Assembly: GCF_022698145.1 (NCBI RefSeq)
Contig: NZ_JALDAX010000024.1
Coordinates: forward strand, 52,102 to 116,101
Direction of reading: 5' to 3'
DNA from: Streptomyces spinosisporus
GTDB taxonomy: Bacteria > Actinomycetota > Actinomycetes > Streptomycetales > Streptomycetaceae
DNA: 64,000 bases
The position numbers were made by a program, and so were the translations under genes. Shown piece after piece: positions 8,213-17,262 of this stretch; position 1 is the stretch's first letter, and every line of letters begins with the position of its first letter. The notes below the pieces were generated by a model, which was given only the letters and a program-made list of their open reading frames with translations, had not been told where the DNA came from and searched no databases.

Positions 8213-8372
8213 CCCAGCATCGACTCCTCCGGTCACGCGGTTCCAGGCACCGCCGGCAGGGTATCCCGCCCTCTTCTTCGACATGCAAAGGCGCACTGAA
8301 CTGGCATGACACCAGGCCAGGTTCGAGAGGTCGATCAACGGCGTGAAGCATTCTCGGGACGGCCCATGGCAA

Positions 8373-8436
8373 TGTGACGGACGAACAATGGGTCCGGCTG
8401 GAGGCGGTGTTGCCGCCCGGATCGGCCGCCCGCTGC
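8373..8436 (+). pseudogene. Transposase N-terminal scrap (IS5-like)
   Basis: The + frame reads VTDEQWVRLEAVLPPGS, the usual beginning of IS5-group transposases, for about 20 codons before joining the inverted IS fragment at 8440. Confidence 0.4.
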
Positions 8437-8439
8437 CGC

Positions 8440-8695
8440 AGACCGCCATTCTTCCAGGCAGCCGGCCGTTGTCAGCAGGTCATGCTCGAGCCGAAGCCCA
8501 ACTCCCGGGTCAGGTGCTCCCACTGCATACCGGTGTGCGGCACGAACAGGATCCCGCAGAATGCCTACCGGCCCGGTACCCGCGGCCGTCCCCTCCACCA
8601 GCTTCGAAGGCGGCTCGGGCAACAACGGCTCGATCAGCGACCACAGTTCATCCGACGCGATCCACGGCTGCGACTGAGGTTTGCCCACGACTAGA
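8440..8695 (-). pseudogene. IS5-family transposase fragment, copy A
   Basis: Leftward frame KPQSQPWIASDELWSLIEPL then LPEPPSKLVEG, followed after a frame change by remains of the LEYLPQELGFGS-type segment. Base by base this stretch is clearly related to 25840-26110 (copy B), in the same orientation. Only the N-terminal third remains, and the intact IS at 8832 inserted close to its upstream end. Confidence 0.6.
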
Positions 8696-8831
8696 CCAAC
8701 GAGCCGACAAACCGACAGCCACGTGATCAACCGCTTTTGCCAGAGCCGGTAAGGGAGATGGCAAGGTGTCCCTGACGTGTTGACCAAACGCGTTGGAGAT
8801 CTGGCCGATGGGATCCACGGGCTCGGGACTA

Positions 8832-9773
8832 GGGCCTGTTGCGAAAGTGGATCTTGTTCGTTGATGATCACGTCCTGTGGGACGTGGTGATCTGACGAAC
8901 CGCCAGTGGGCCCGGCTGGAGCCGTTGTTGCCGGCGGGCATCAAGCCCGGCCATCCGCCGGTGTGGACGCGGCGGCAGCTCATAGACGGCATACGGTGGC
9001 GGACCCGGACCGGTGCACCCTGGCGCGACGTGCCGGAACGCTATGGGCCGTGGGAGCGGGTCTACGATCTGTTCCGGCGCTGGCAGCGGGACGGCACCTG
9101 GGCGAGGATCCTCACCCAACTTCAGGCCGAGGCGGACGCCAAGGGCCTGATCACCTGGGACGTGAACGTCGACTCCACCGTCTGCCGGGCCCACCAGCAC
9201 GCCGCCGGAGCGGCGAAAAGGGGGACCTCCAGAAGGAACCGCCCGGCGGGATCTTCGCCGAGCCGGCCGACCACGCACTCGGACGATCCCGCGGCGGACT
9301 GACCAGCAAAATCCACCTCGCGGTCGAGCAGGGGCAAAAGCCCTTGTCCGTCGTGATCACGGCCGGGCAGCGGGGCGATTCCCCGCAGTTCGAACCGGTC
9401 CTGGAAGCCATCCGGGTCCCCAGGCTGGGGCTCGGCAGGCCGCGCAAGCGTCCCGACCGGGTTCGGGCCGACAAGGCGTACGACTCCCGCGGAAACCGCT
9501 CCTACCTGCGCAGATGCGGGATCAAGGCCACCATCCCGGTCCCGGCGGACCGTGTCCGCAACCGCCTCAAGCGCGGATCGCGCGGCGGGCGGCCGCCGGC
9601 GTTCGACAAGGACGACTATAAGCAGCGGCACGCGGTCGAGTGCGGGATCAACCGGCTAAAGCGCCACCGGGCCGTCGCCACTCGTTACGACAAACTCGCC
9701 GTCCGCTTCGAAGCGACCGTGCTGGTCGCAGCCATTAACGAGTGGCTGCGACCAGTACTTTCACAACAGGCCC
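8832..9773 (+). mobile_element. Complete IS5-family (IS427-type) insertion sequence, 942 bp
   Basis: The termini are GGGCCTGTTGCGAAAGT (left) and the complement of ACTTTCACAACAGGCCC (right), a 17-bp inverted repeat with one mismatch. TA flanks both ends; CTAG is present at each junction, as expected for IS5-type targets. Inside is one transposase in two overlapping frames. Length and layout match the IS427 group. It is the only IS in the window with both ends intact. Confidence 0.85.
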
Positions 9774-9826
9774 TAGCCGTGTGGCCCCGAGCAAACCAAC
9801 CGCGCGTGGCCCGGATGGTCGGCTGA
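8877..9826 (+). CDS. IS5-family transposase made by -1 frameshift
   Basis: Frame 1 (GTG 8877 to 9302) has the N-terminal part: LTNRQWARLEPLLPAG, GIRWRTRTGAPWRDVPERYG, and DVNVDSTVCRAHQHA with the first catalytic Asp. Frame 2 has GGLTSKIHLAVEQG, RVRADKAYDSRGNRSYLRRC (second Asp) and HAVECGINRLKRHRAVATRY (catalytic Glu). The frames overlap at GCGAAAAGGGGG (slippery A4G5 at 9216-9224), fitting the programmed -1 frameshift known for this IS group. The second frame has no stop before the right end and runs about 17 codons into flanking DNA, so the C-terminal tail is host-encoded. Confidence 0.8.
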
Positions 9827-10007
9827 CGAAGCACTCTCCTCCCAGCAGCGTGAGTAGTCGCCCAACCGCACCGAAGCCCCGTCGCAACCATGCTGAGACG
9901 GGGCGTGTCGGGGCTCCGGCCGCGGTCAAGCTCCTCCGGGAGCAATGCACAGGCGACGGGTAGTTGGCCGCGGCGGAACCGGATGTGGTGGCGAAGATGG
10001 CTGGCGC

Positions 10008-10640
10008 TCAGCGCAGGACCAGCAGCGGCTGGGTGCGCTCGGCGTGCAGCTGCCACAGGTGCTCGGCCACCTCATCGGGCTCATGGGTAAGGCCGGCGCC
10101 GATGGCGCCGACGATGGTCACCTGGGCCACGTGGACGCCGTCGTCTGCGAGGGTCTCGTGCAACAGCCGCACATACGCGGACTCGGCGGCATAGGCAATC
10201 GCGGAGACCGTCCGGTCGCGGTGAGGGTCGACCGCGGCACCTCCGGTGGTGAACAAGTAGGGTGCCGCGCCCGCGCCGGCGCATGCCCGGCGTGAGCGCC
10301 CGCACGGTGGCCGCGGCGGCCGCCACACTCAGCGCCACCGCGTGCTGGATGTCGGCGGGCTCCGTCTCGAGCACGGGCTTGATCCACTCCAGGCTGGGCC
10401 GCGGGCTGAACAACACCACCTTGCCGCCCCCACCTGTGCCTCGACCTCCCGCAGCGCTGTCTCCAGCGCTGGGGTGTCGGTGATGTCCGCAGGGACGGCC
10501 GCGTCCGTGATGCCGCCTTGGTGCAGGTCCTCGGTGAGGGAGGTCAGCGTGGCGGGCGTGCGGGCGATCAGCCCGACCTTGTGGCCGTGCCGCCCGAACC
10601 TGCGGGCGGCGGCCGCGCCCAGGCCGGGGACCAGACGGGG
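10008..10640 (-). pseudogene. SDR-family oxidoreductase broken by two frameshifts
   Basis: Three leftward frames joined in order give one SDR-like protein: GLGAAAARRFGRHGHKVGLI with ADITDTPALETAL (about 10640-10437), then SLEWIKPVLETEPADIQHAV (about 10420-10255), then AAVDPHRDRTVSAIAYAAES with DGVHVAQVTIVGAIG (to 10008). The order of the Rossmann N-terminus, core helix and C-terminal substrate loop is right, but the initial TGxxxG strand is lost at the junction with the hydrolase fragment near 10640. Confidence 0.65.
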
Positions 10641-11051
10641 AACCCGGTCGGCTGCGCCCGCTCCGACCGTATCTGCCCCTCCCTCGTCGCCGCCGGACTC
10701 GGCGTGAAGGGTGGGGACTTCAAGGACGTCAGCTGCTCCGGGGCCACCCTCACCGACCTGACTGCACGACAGTCCACCGGCGACGGCACCAACCCCACCC
10801 ACCTCACCGCGCTGTCCCGCGACACCCGCCTGGTCACGGTCGGGACCGGCGGCAACGACATCGGCTTCACCTCGATGATCAGGCAGGACGCGCCTTGCGC
10901 CCGGAAGTACGCCGACGGCATACAGGAGATCTTCGACCGGGCGTTCAAGACCGGCGACTACCAGTACGCCGCCGAGTCGCTGGTCCTCGCCGTCGTCACC
11001 GGCATCCTCGCCTTCGTCTTCTACCGCGTCACGAACAGGAAGGTGTCATGA
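10641..11051 (+). pseudogene. Chimeric ORF: SGNH hydrolase fragment joined to sugar-ABC permease C-terminus
   Basis: About 10641-10890 encodes the middle of a secreted SGNH/GDSL lipase (LGVKGGDFKDVSCSGAT, later LVTVGTGGNDIGFTS, block III). From about 10893 the same frame becomes the last 50 residues of a MalF-type permease: FDRAFKTGDYQYAAESLVLA, a transmembrane helix, and FYRVTNRKVS. The stop overlaps the next permease start (ATGA at 11048-11051), preserving the original coupling. A deletion removed the front of the permease operon, including its binding protein, and joined it to a lipase gene. The fusion has no recognisable start or function. Confidence 0.7.
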
Positions 11052-11914
11052 GCGCCGTCACCACCGGGGGCGGCGTACGCCCCACCCGCCGGGCGGTGGC
11101 GCTCACCACCGGTCTGCTGATCGTCTTCCTGCTCTACTCGCTCGCCCCCACCTGGTTCCTGCTGGTGACGTCGACCAAGGACCAGACCGACCTCTACTCC
11201 ACCTTCGGCCTGTGGTTCTCCTCGAACCACCTCGCCGACAACTTCCAGGCCATCTGGGACTACCACGACGGGGTCTTCGGTCGCTGGATCGCCAACTCCG
11301 TCCTCTACTCCACGGTCGGCGCCGCGGGGTCGACGTTCATCTCGCTGGCCGCCGGCTACGGCCTGGCGAAGTACGAATTCCGGGGCAGAGGCGCCCTGTT
11401 CGGGGTCATCGTCGGCGCCTCGCTGCTGCCGAGCACCCTGCTGGCGTTCCCGCTCTACCTCGTCTTCGCGAAGATCGGTCTCACCAACACCGTGTGGGCG
11501 GTGCTGATCCCGTACTTCATCAACCCCTTCGGGGTGTACCTCGGCAAGGTCTACGCCGACACCTCGATGCCCACCGAGCTGATGGAAGCTGCCCGCATCG
11601 ACGGCGCGAGCGAGACGCGGATCTTCTTCTCGATCGCCCTCCGGCTGGTGCGCACCGGCGGCATCACCATCTTCATGCTCGATTTCGTCAACATCTGGAA
11701 CAACTTCTTCCTCCCCCTGTTCATGCTCAACGGCGAGCGCTCCTTCCCCCTCACCCTGGGCCTCTTCTCCTGGGTGCAGCAGGCACAGCAGTCCCGTGAC
11801 ATGAACACCCTCGTCCTCACCGGGTCGCTGCTGTCGATCATTCCGCTGGCGGTCTTCATATTCGCCCTTCAGAAGTACTGGCGCAGCGGAATCCTCATGG
11901 GCAGCCTCAAGTAA
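11048..11914 (+). CDS. Carbohydrate ABC transporter permease, MalG type
   Basis: A 288-residue inner-membrane protein with six predicted helices. The cytoplasmic EAA loop is EAARIDGASETRIFFSIALR, where the ATPase docks. Family CUT1 permeases form a heterodimer with a MalF-type partner and import oligosaccharides. The start at 11048 is fixed by the ATGA overlap with the truncated partner. Because the partner permease and binding protein are missing here, and the shared MsiK-type ATPase of streptomycetes is encoded elsewhere, this gene is probably functionless unless complemented (inference). Confidence 0.85.
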   Translation: MSAVTTGGGVRPTRRAVALTTGLLIVFLLYSLAPTWFLLVTSTKDQTDLYSTFGLWFSSNHLADNFQAIWDYHDGVFGRWIANSVLYSTVGAAGSTFISLAAGYGLAKYEFRGRGALFGVIVGASLLPSTLLAFPLYLVFAKIGLTNTVWAVLIPYFINPFGVYLGKVYADTSMPTELMEAARIDGASETRIFFSIALRLVRTGGITIFMLDFVNIWNNFFLPLFMLNGERSFPLTLGLFSWVQQAQQSRDMNTLVLTGSLLSIIPLAVFIFALQKYWRSGILMGSLK

Positions 11915-11924
11915 AGGATCAGTC

Positions 11925-12485
11925 GTGCCCGACGCACCCATCACAGCCGTGCTCAACTCACCCGGAAGACGTGGCGTGCTCAAGTACGCCGGGGCGACCG
12001 GGGTCGTGGCTGCCGCCATCGGTCTGCCGACAGTCGCGACCGCCTCCCCGGCCTTCGCGGCCGACCCGGAGGCGGCGCGCGCCCGGGGCCGTGCCCCGCT
12101 CGACGTCCTCGTCTTCGGCGACGCGCGCTCCGAGAAGGCTCACCAGCTCACCGCCACCCTCTCCGACACGGTCACCGGCGGCCTCGGCCAGAGTGCCCGC
12201 GTTCTCAACCCGACCGAACCCGCCTCGTACGCGGGCGGCACCCTGAGGTTCGAGGTCGCGGTCAGCCCGACCGGCACCACCTACGTCACCGTCCGCCTGT
12301 GGGGCGACGATTTCGACGACAGCTCGGCCGAGGCCGCGTCCGGCACCGACATGTGGCGCCTCCAGCTGTTCTGCGAGGGCAAGCAGGTCGGCCACCAGGA
12401 CCAGGGAGCCGTCGACAACCTCGACATTCTCGACACCGCGCCCCGCACGCCGGGCCGTTTCTTCTTCCACACCCTGCCGGGACGC
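11925..12485 (+). pseudogene. Truncated Tat-exported protein of unknown function
   Basis: It starts with GTG at 11925, 10 bases after the permease, and carries a Tat-type leader (SPGRRGVLKYAGATG with AASPAFA-like cleavage region). The mature part (DVLVFGDARSEKAHQLTATL, then FEVAVSPTGTTYVTVRLWG) is the start of a large secreted actinomycete protein usually found beside sugar ABC transporters, probably a carbohydrate-active enzyme (inference). Similarity ends at FFFHTLPG near 12480; beyond this the frame runs antisense through an SDR gene. Confidence 0.65.
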
Positions 12486-13246
12486 CTGCGGACCGCTGAG
12501 GAACGCCACGGCGTCGGCGATCTCGCCGGGTGTGCCGGATCGGCCGGCGCCACACGCGTCGAGCATCTTGAGCATGTGGCCGCCGGAGTCCGACTCCGAC
12601 TCCGCCTTCGCCATGGCGGTGGAGATGACGCCGGGGCTGACGGTGTTGATGCGGGCCCCGCGCTGGTTCCAGGCGAGCGCGGCGGCCTGCACCCGCACCA
12701 GGTTGGCGCGCTTGGCCAGGATGTACGCGCCGATCGAGTCGTCGTCGCCGAGCGCCGTGACCGCGTGCAGGGCGAGCAGTGTTCCGCGGGAGCGGTCGCG
12801 AGAGCGGCCTCGTCCTCGGCGTCGACCGAGGCCATGTGCCCGGCCACGCTGGCGACGCAGACCAGCGAGGTCCCGTGGACGGCCACCTTCTCGAACGCCT
12901 CGATCACATACACCGTGCCGAGCAGGTCGACGTCGAGGATGGTGCGCACCGACGCCGTCGCGGCGGAGACGCCCGCGGTGTGCACGACGGTGGTGAGCCG
13001 TCCCGCGTCGGCCGCGATCCGGGCGAGGTGCTCGACCGACACGCGGTCTGAGACGTCGGTCAGAACGCCCCGCGCGTGGTAGCCCTCGGCACGCAAGGCG
13101 TCGACGGCCCGGTCGAGCTGCTCGCGGAAGGCGTCGGCGACGATCAGCGTCCGGCCGCTCCCCAGCCGCCGGGCCACCGAGGAACCCATGCCGCCTGCTC
13201 CGGTGACGACGACCACCTCACGCGCGTCGTCCGTACGGTCCTGCAT
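12483..13246 (-). pseudogene. SDR oxidoreductase, frameshifted and C-terminally truncated
   Basis: The start at 13246 has a strong AAGGAGG Shine-Dalgarno. The first frame gives VVVVTGAGGMGSSVARRLG (cofactor motif) through FEKVAVHGTSLVCVASVAGH. Near 12780 the frame shifts; the second frame continues with YILAKRANLVRVQAAALAW (the YxxxK block), INTVSPGVISTAM and GEIADAVAFLSGPQAS, then stops being SDR where it meets the tail end of the Tat protein. The last strand (ITGxDxLxDGG) is missing. It is the last gene of the P450 operon (71-base gap from the reductase) and may once have oxidised the hydroxylated product (inference). Confidence 0.75.
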
Positions 13247-13317
13247 GAACAACCTCCTTGTTGTCATCGGCCGTCCGGTGCGACTCCGGGAACCGGGAGC
13301 CGCACCGTCTGATCGGG

Positions 13318-14508
13318 TCAGGCTGCTTCGGTGGCCGGTGTCCCGGCCGGTACGGCTTCCTCCCAGGGCGTGCCGCCCGCGATGGCCTGCCGCCAGGCAC
13401 GGATGGCCTTGGGCGACATGCCGACCGAGAGCGCACCCGTCAGTCGCTCCCCGGTGCCGTAGGCGGCGACGAACCGGCGCTCGGCCAAGTCGCCTTCCAC
13501 TACGGCGACTTCGTCGTGGCCACGCAGATAGCCGTACGCCTGGATCTTCATGTTGTACTGGTCCGACCAGAAGTACGGCACCGGCGCGAAGGGCTTGCGT
13601 GCCTCCGGGGCGGCGAGCAGGTTGCGGGCGGCGGCCATGCCCTGCTCGGCGGCGTTCGTGCGATGCTCGATCCGCATCGGCACCCCGAACAGGGGGTTGT
13701 CCCAGCGGGCTACGTCACCGGCCGCGTAGACGCCATCGGCGGCTTCGCAGTACTGGTCGCAGACGACGCCGTCGCCCACTGCCAGCCCGCTGTCCGCCAG
13801 CCACTCGGTGTTGGGCAGCGAGCCGATGGCGAGAAGGATCTCGTCGGCTTCGACCACCTCACCGTCCGCGAGCCGCGCCCCTTCCTCGGTCACCTCGGTC
13901 ACGGTGACCCCGCAGCGCAGCTCCACGCCGCGGTCGAGATGAGCCTGGGAGAGCACCCGGCCGACCTCGGTGCCGACCGCGTGGGCCAGCGGGACCGGGG
14001 CGGGTTCGAGGAGGGTCACCTCGCAGCCCAGTTTCCAGGCGACGGCCGCGGCCTCGGCGCCGAGGAACCCGGCACCCACCACGACCAGACGGCTGCCCGG
14101 CATCAGCCGGTCGCGCAGGGCGAGGGCGTCGTCCAGGGTCCGCAGGACGTGCGCACCCTTGCCGGGCAGCCGCCGGGGCCGTACCCCGGTGGCCAGGATC
14201 AGCCCGTCGTACGGCATCCGCGACCCGTCGGCCAGACGCACCGTACGGTCCGGCACGTCAAGACCCGTCGCCGCCGCCCCCAGTCGCAGATCGAGATCCA
14301 GGGCGTCGAGGTCGGTATACGGGCGCAGCGGCAGCTGCTGGGTGCTCCACTCGCCGGAGAGGATCTGCTTGGACAGCGGGGGACGGTCGTACGGGGGGTG
14401 CGGTTCGTCGCCGACGAGGGTGAGGGTGCCGTCGTAACCCTCGCGGCGCAGGGTCTCGGCCGCCGCGAGCCCGGCGGCGGACGCGCCGACGACCACGATG
14501 CGCCTCAC
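13318..14508 (-). CDS. FAD-dependent ferredoxin reductase of the P450 system
   Basis: A 396-residue pyridine-nucleotide-disulfide-type reductase. The N-terminal FAD site is VVVGASAAGLAAAETLRREG, the NAD(P)H site is VVVGAGFLGAEAAAVAWKLG, and the second FAD motif is GVYAAGDVARW. These are the features of NADH:ferredoxin reductases that pass electrons to a small ferredoxin and then to P450. GTG start at 14508 overlaps the ferredoxin stop (GTGA), giving coupled, roughly equal synthesis. Intact and full length. Confidence 0.9.
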   Translation of the reverse strand: MRRIVVVGASAAGLAAAETLRREGYDGTLTLVGDEPHPPYDRPPLSKQILSGEWSTQQLPLRPYTDLDALDLDLRLGAAATGLDVPDRTVRLADGSRMPYDGLILATGVRPRRLPGKGAHVLRTLDDALALRDRLMPGSRLVVVGAGFLGAEAAAVAWKLGCEVTLLEPAPVPLAHAVGTEVGRVLSQAHLDRGVELRCGVTVTEVTEEGARLADGEVVEADEILLAIGSLPNTEWLADSGLAVGDGVVCDQYCEAADGVYAAGDVARWDNPLFGVPMRIEHRTNAAEQGMAAARNLLAAPEARKPFAPVPYFWSDQYNMKIQAYGYLRGHDEVAVVEGDLAERRFVAAYGTGERLTGALSVGMSPKAIRAWRQAIAGGTPWEEAVPAGTPATEAA

Positions 14509-14702
14509 TGCTCCGCCAGCCGGATCGCCGCGGCCGGGCAGATCGCCACGGCCTCGCGCACCTCGTCCAGGAGTTCGTCGCCGGGGTGCTCCTCCAACAG
14601 GATCGCCACGCCGTCGTCCTCACGCTGGTCGAAGACGTCGGGGGCGGCCATCACACACTGCCCCGAGGCCACGCACTTCGGGACGTCCAGTTCCACAAGC
14701 AT
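14505..14702 (-). CDS. 3Fe-4S ferredoxin, P450 electron donor
   Basis: A 65-residue protein with cysteines in CVASGQCVMAAPDVF and CP near the C-terminus; the second Cys of the usual CxxC is replaced, giving the CxxxxxC...CP layout of 3Fe-4S ferredoxins such as the SuaB/SubB type that serve CYP105 enzymes. The ATG at 14702 is preferred over the GTG at 14711 because AAGGTG lies six bases upstream. It lies 71 bases after the P450 and overlaps the reductase, so electrons run NAD(P)H to reductase to ferredoxin to P450. Confidence 0.9.
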   Translation of the reverse strand: MLVELDVPKCVASGQCVMAAPDVFDQREDDGVAILLEEHPGDELLDEVREAVAICPAAAIRLAEQ

Positions 14703-14772
14703 GGGTGTCACCTTGCTTCTTGTCGGTTCTTCGTGGGGGTTTTCGAAACGTGGGGGCCCTCGAAACGAGGGG

Positions 14773-16014
14773 TCACCAGGCCACGGGCAGGCTCTTCACG
14801 CCGTAGGTGGTCCCGGTGTGGTCGAACTCCAGGTCCGCGAGGTCAGCGGCGAGCCGCAGGGTGGGGATGCGGCGGTAGAGGGCGCCGTAGGCGACCTGGA
14901 GTTCCAGGCGGGCCAGGTTCTGGCCCAGGCACTGGTGGGGGCCGTAGCCGAAGGCCTGGTGGATGCGGGCCGGGCGGGTGATGTCGAGGCACTCGGCCTC
15001 CGGGAACACCTCAGGGTCCCAGTTCGCCGCGTGCAGGTCGAAGATCATGCCGTCGCCCTTGCGGATCACAACGTCGCCGATCTCGATGTCGTCCTTGGCG
15101 ACCCTGCGCACACCCGTCTGCACGATGGTCAGATAGCGCAGCACCTCGTCCACCGCGTTCGCTATGACCTTCGGGTCTTCTGCCTCCCTCAACAGGGCGA
15201 GCTGGTCGGGGTGCTGGAGGAAGGCGAGGGTGCCGAGGCTGATCATCGTCGTGGTGGTCTCGTGGCCGGCGATCAGCATCGCCACGCCCATGTGGACGGC
15301 CTCGGTGTGCGTCATCTCGCCGGCCTTGACCCGGCCGGCCATCTCCGAGAGCACGTCCTCGCCCGGGTCGGTCATCTTCTTCGTGAGCAGTCGGTCCAGA
15401 TAGGCGGCCAGCTCGCCGCTGGCCTTCCTGGCCACCTCGGGCGCCACCGCACCGTCCAGGACCACACCGCTGTTGCGCTGGAAGAAGTCGTGGTCCTCGT
15501 ACGGCACCCCGAGCAGCTCGGCGATCACCAGCGACGGCAGCGGGAACGCGAACGCCTTGAGCAGGTCGATGGGGTTCGGGCCGGCCAGCATGTCGTCGAT
15601 GAGATCGTCGACGATCTTCTGTATCGGCGCCCGCATCGTCTCGATCCGCCTGACCACGAAAGGCCCGTTGACGGTCCGCCGCAGCCGCGTGTGCTCCGGG
15701 GCGTCCGTGTTCGTGATCAGCCGCGGTGTCACGGGCGCTATCTCCGCACGGTGCGCATTCACGTACGGGAAGCCGGGGTCGAGGTCGTCGTCGCTGACGC
15801 GGGGGTCAGGCAGCAGGGCGCGCTGGTCGGCGTGGCGGGTGATCAGCCAGGGAGTGCTGCCGTTCCAGATCCGCACCTTCGTGATCGGTTTCCCGGCACG
15901 CAGCTCCTGTGCGGCCGGCGCCGGAGCCAACGGACACTCCGCGGCCCGCGGCAGCGGATATTCGGGCAGAGACTCGCTCGCGCCGGTGACAGGGCAGGAC
16001 GGGATATCGGGCAT
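14773..16014 (-). CDS. Cytochrome P450, CYP105-like
   Basis: About 413 residues from the ATG at 16014 behind GAGGAGAT. The I-helix oxygen-activation motif is AGHETTTT, the K-helix EXXR is EVLR, and the heme loop is FGYGPHQCLGQNLARLE with the Cys thiolate ligand. The segment order and the clustered ferredoxin match soluble actinomycete CYP105 monooxygenases, which hydroxylate xenobiotics or macrolide-like metabolites. With its ferredoxin, reductase and a (broken) SDR it forms a hydroxylation operon; the substrate is not predictable. CYP105 membership is my reading of motif similarity, not a database result. Confidence 0.92.
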   Translation of the reverse strand: MPDIPSCPVTGASESLPEYPLPRAAECPLAPAPAAQELRAGKPITKVRIWNGSTPWLITRHADQRALLPDPRVSDDDLDPGFPYVNAHRAEIAPVTPRLITNTDAPEHTRLRRTVNGPFVVRRIETMRAPIQKIVDDLIDDMLAGPNPIDLLKAFAFPLPSLVIAELLGVPYEDHDFFQRNSGVVLDGAVAPEVARKASGELAAYLDRLLTKKMTDPGEDVLSEMAGRVKAGEMTHTEAVHMGVAMLIAGHETTTTMISLGTLAFLQHPDQLALLREAEDPKVIANAVDEVLRYLTIVQTGVRRVAKDDIEIGDVVIRKGDGMIFDLHAANWDPEVFPEAECLDITRPARIHQAFGYGPHQCLGQNLARLELQVAYGALYRRIPTLRLAADLADLEFDHTGTTYGVKSLPVAW

Positions 16015-17262
16015 GGCATCTCCTCGGTGAAGTGGGGGGCCGGTCGACATGGGGTGCCGGAATCCGGAGACACAGCGGTCGAAGAACCCGACCACGAGCA
16101 AGGAAGTGGGCTGACGGCTTCCGGTCAGTCCCCGTCATGAAGCTGACGTGATGTCTGCCGTACGACAGCGTGGGCGACCTGGGTGGTGAACCTTCTGCCG
16201 CCAACGATCCCGCCAACGGACCCGTCGTCACGAGGGAGCAGGCTCCCGTTTCGGTGGTGTAGTCCGCTACACCACGGGACGCCAATGCCTGACGCCGGTG
16301 ACCGCAGGCCAGTGGACGATGCCGGACTTCTCGGTGGCGAGGTCACGTCGGCGTCGCCCACCCCCGGCAGTCTGCGCAACCCCCGCTCGATCGCCCCGGC
16401 ACAGCAAGCCCAGCGCATGTCGGTGACCGCCGGGGCCGACACTGCGGGCGCCCGCCTGCGCGAGCAGGCGATCGGGGCCTTCACCGACGGCATGCACGCG
16501 TCCTTCCTGGGCCTCGGCTGGCTTCCAGCAGACGCCTCCTGCGCCACCGAGTACGGCTCGCACAGCCTGTTCGGGGGTCCGCAGACCAACCACATCACCC
16601 GGTGCACCGGCCGCGACATCCTGTTCTCCCCGCCGCAGCGCGGGGCGGTGCCTGTCCCTCACCGCACCGTACGCAGAGGCCGATGACAGTCGGCACCGTG
16701 TGCAGCGCCGGATCAGCTTCACTACGCTGCCCTGACGACACCCGCAGCGGGGCGGCGTTCCGCGACGGTGAGCGGTGACGGGCCGCGCATCAGCGCCTGA
16801 TGACAGTCACACAGCGGCCGCGGCTCCGTCGGCGGCCGTCAGAAGAACCCGTCCTGCAACATCCCGGCGAATCAGGTCGGCATGGTGTCCGCCGCACGCC
16901 GTGAGGTCGTCCAGGAGCTGGTTGGGACGGCAGTGCAAGCGGCCTTCTGCACTGTGGCCCACGGTCCGCACGTGCAGGGGAGCGGCGTGTCACCGGACGC
17001 CAATGAGGCTGCCGCATGAAGATGGCGCGAGGAGGCGTTGGGCCATGATGTTGCCGAGCGCCGCGAACACGCCTCGGCACGCCGCCCATGAAGACCGGGC
17101 CGACGAACAGTCCTGACACGCGGTCGGTGCTCGGATGGCAGACGGCGGCAGCAGCGCCGGCTCCGTCGGCGGTTGGACGGCGATGACGGCAGCTTCGATG
17201 CCCGAGCCGAAGTGCAGCCCCGCATCTGTGAGAGCGGGCCTGACCGAAGAAGTCCGCGCCGG
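16015..17262. other. 1.25-kb stretch without an intact gene
   Basis: No open frame here shows a start, Shine-Dalgarno and recognisable family together. It contains the P450 upstream region and one plausible MFS fragment (16310-16540). The rest (16700-17260) has only mutually overlapping short frames and looks like decayed sequence. Confidence 0.6.
16310..16540 (+). pseudogene. Possible C-terminal fragment of a DHA2 MFS exporter
   Basis: The + frame contains ADTAGARLREQAIGAFTDGM then HASFLGLGWL. DHA2 exporters carry an AFVDGMH-type motif just before their last transmembrane helix, so this may be the end of such a gene. No full helices are left; a weak call. Confidence 0.35.

Noticed and set aside
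9735..10007. Leftward ORFs right of the IS
   Set aside because: Short, overlapping and partly inside the IS; no family similarity.
13258..16140. 960-codon rightward open frame
   Set aside because: Exact antisense of the P450, ferredoxin and reductase genes; no family similarity. A by-product of high GC.
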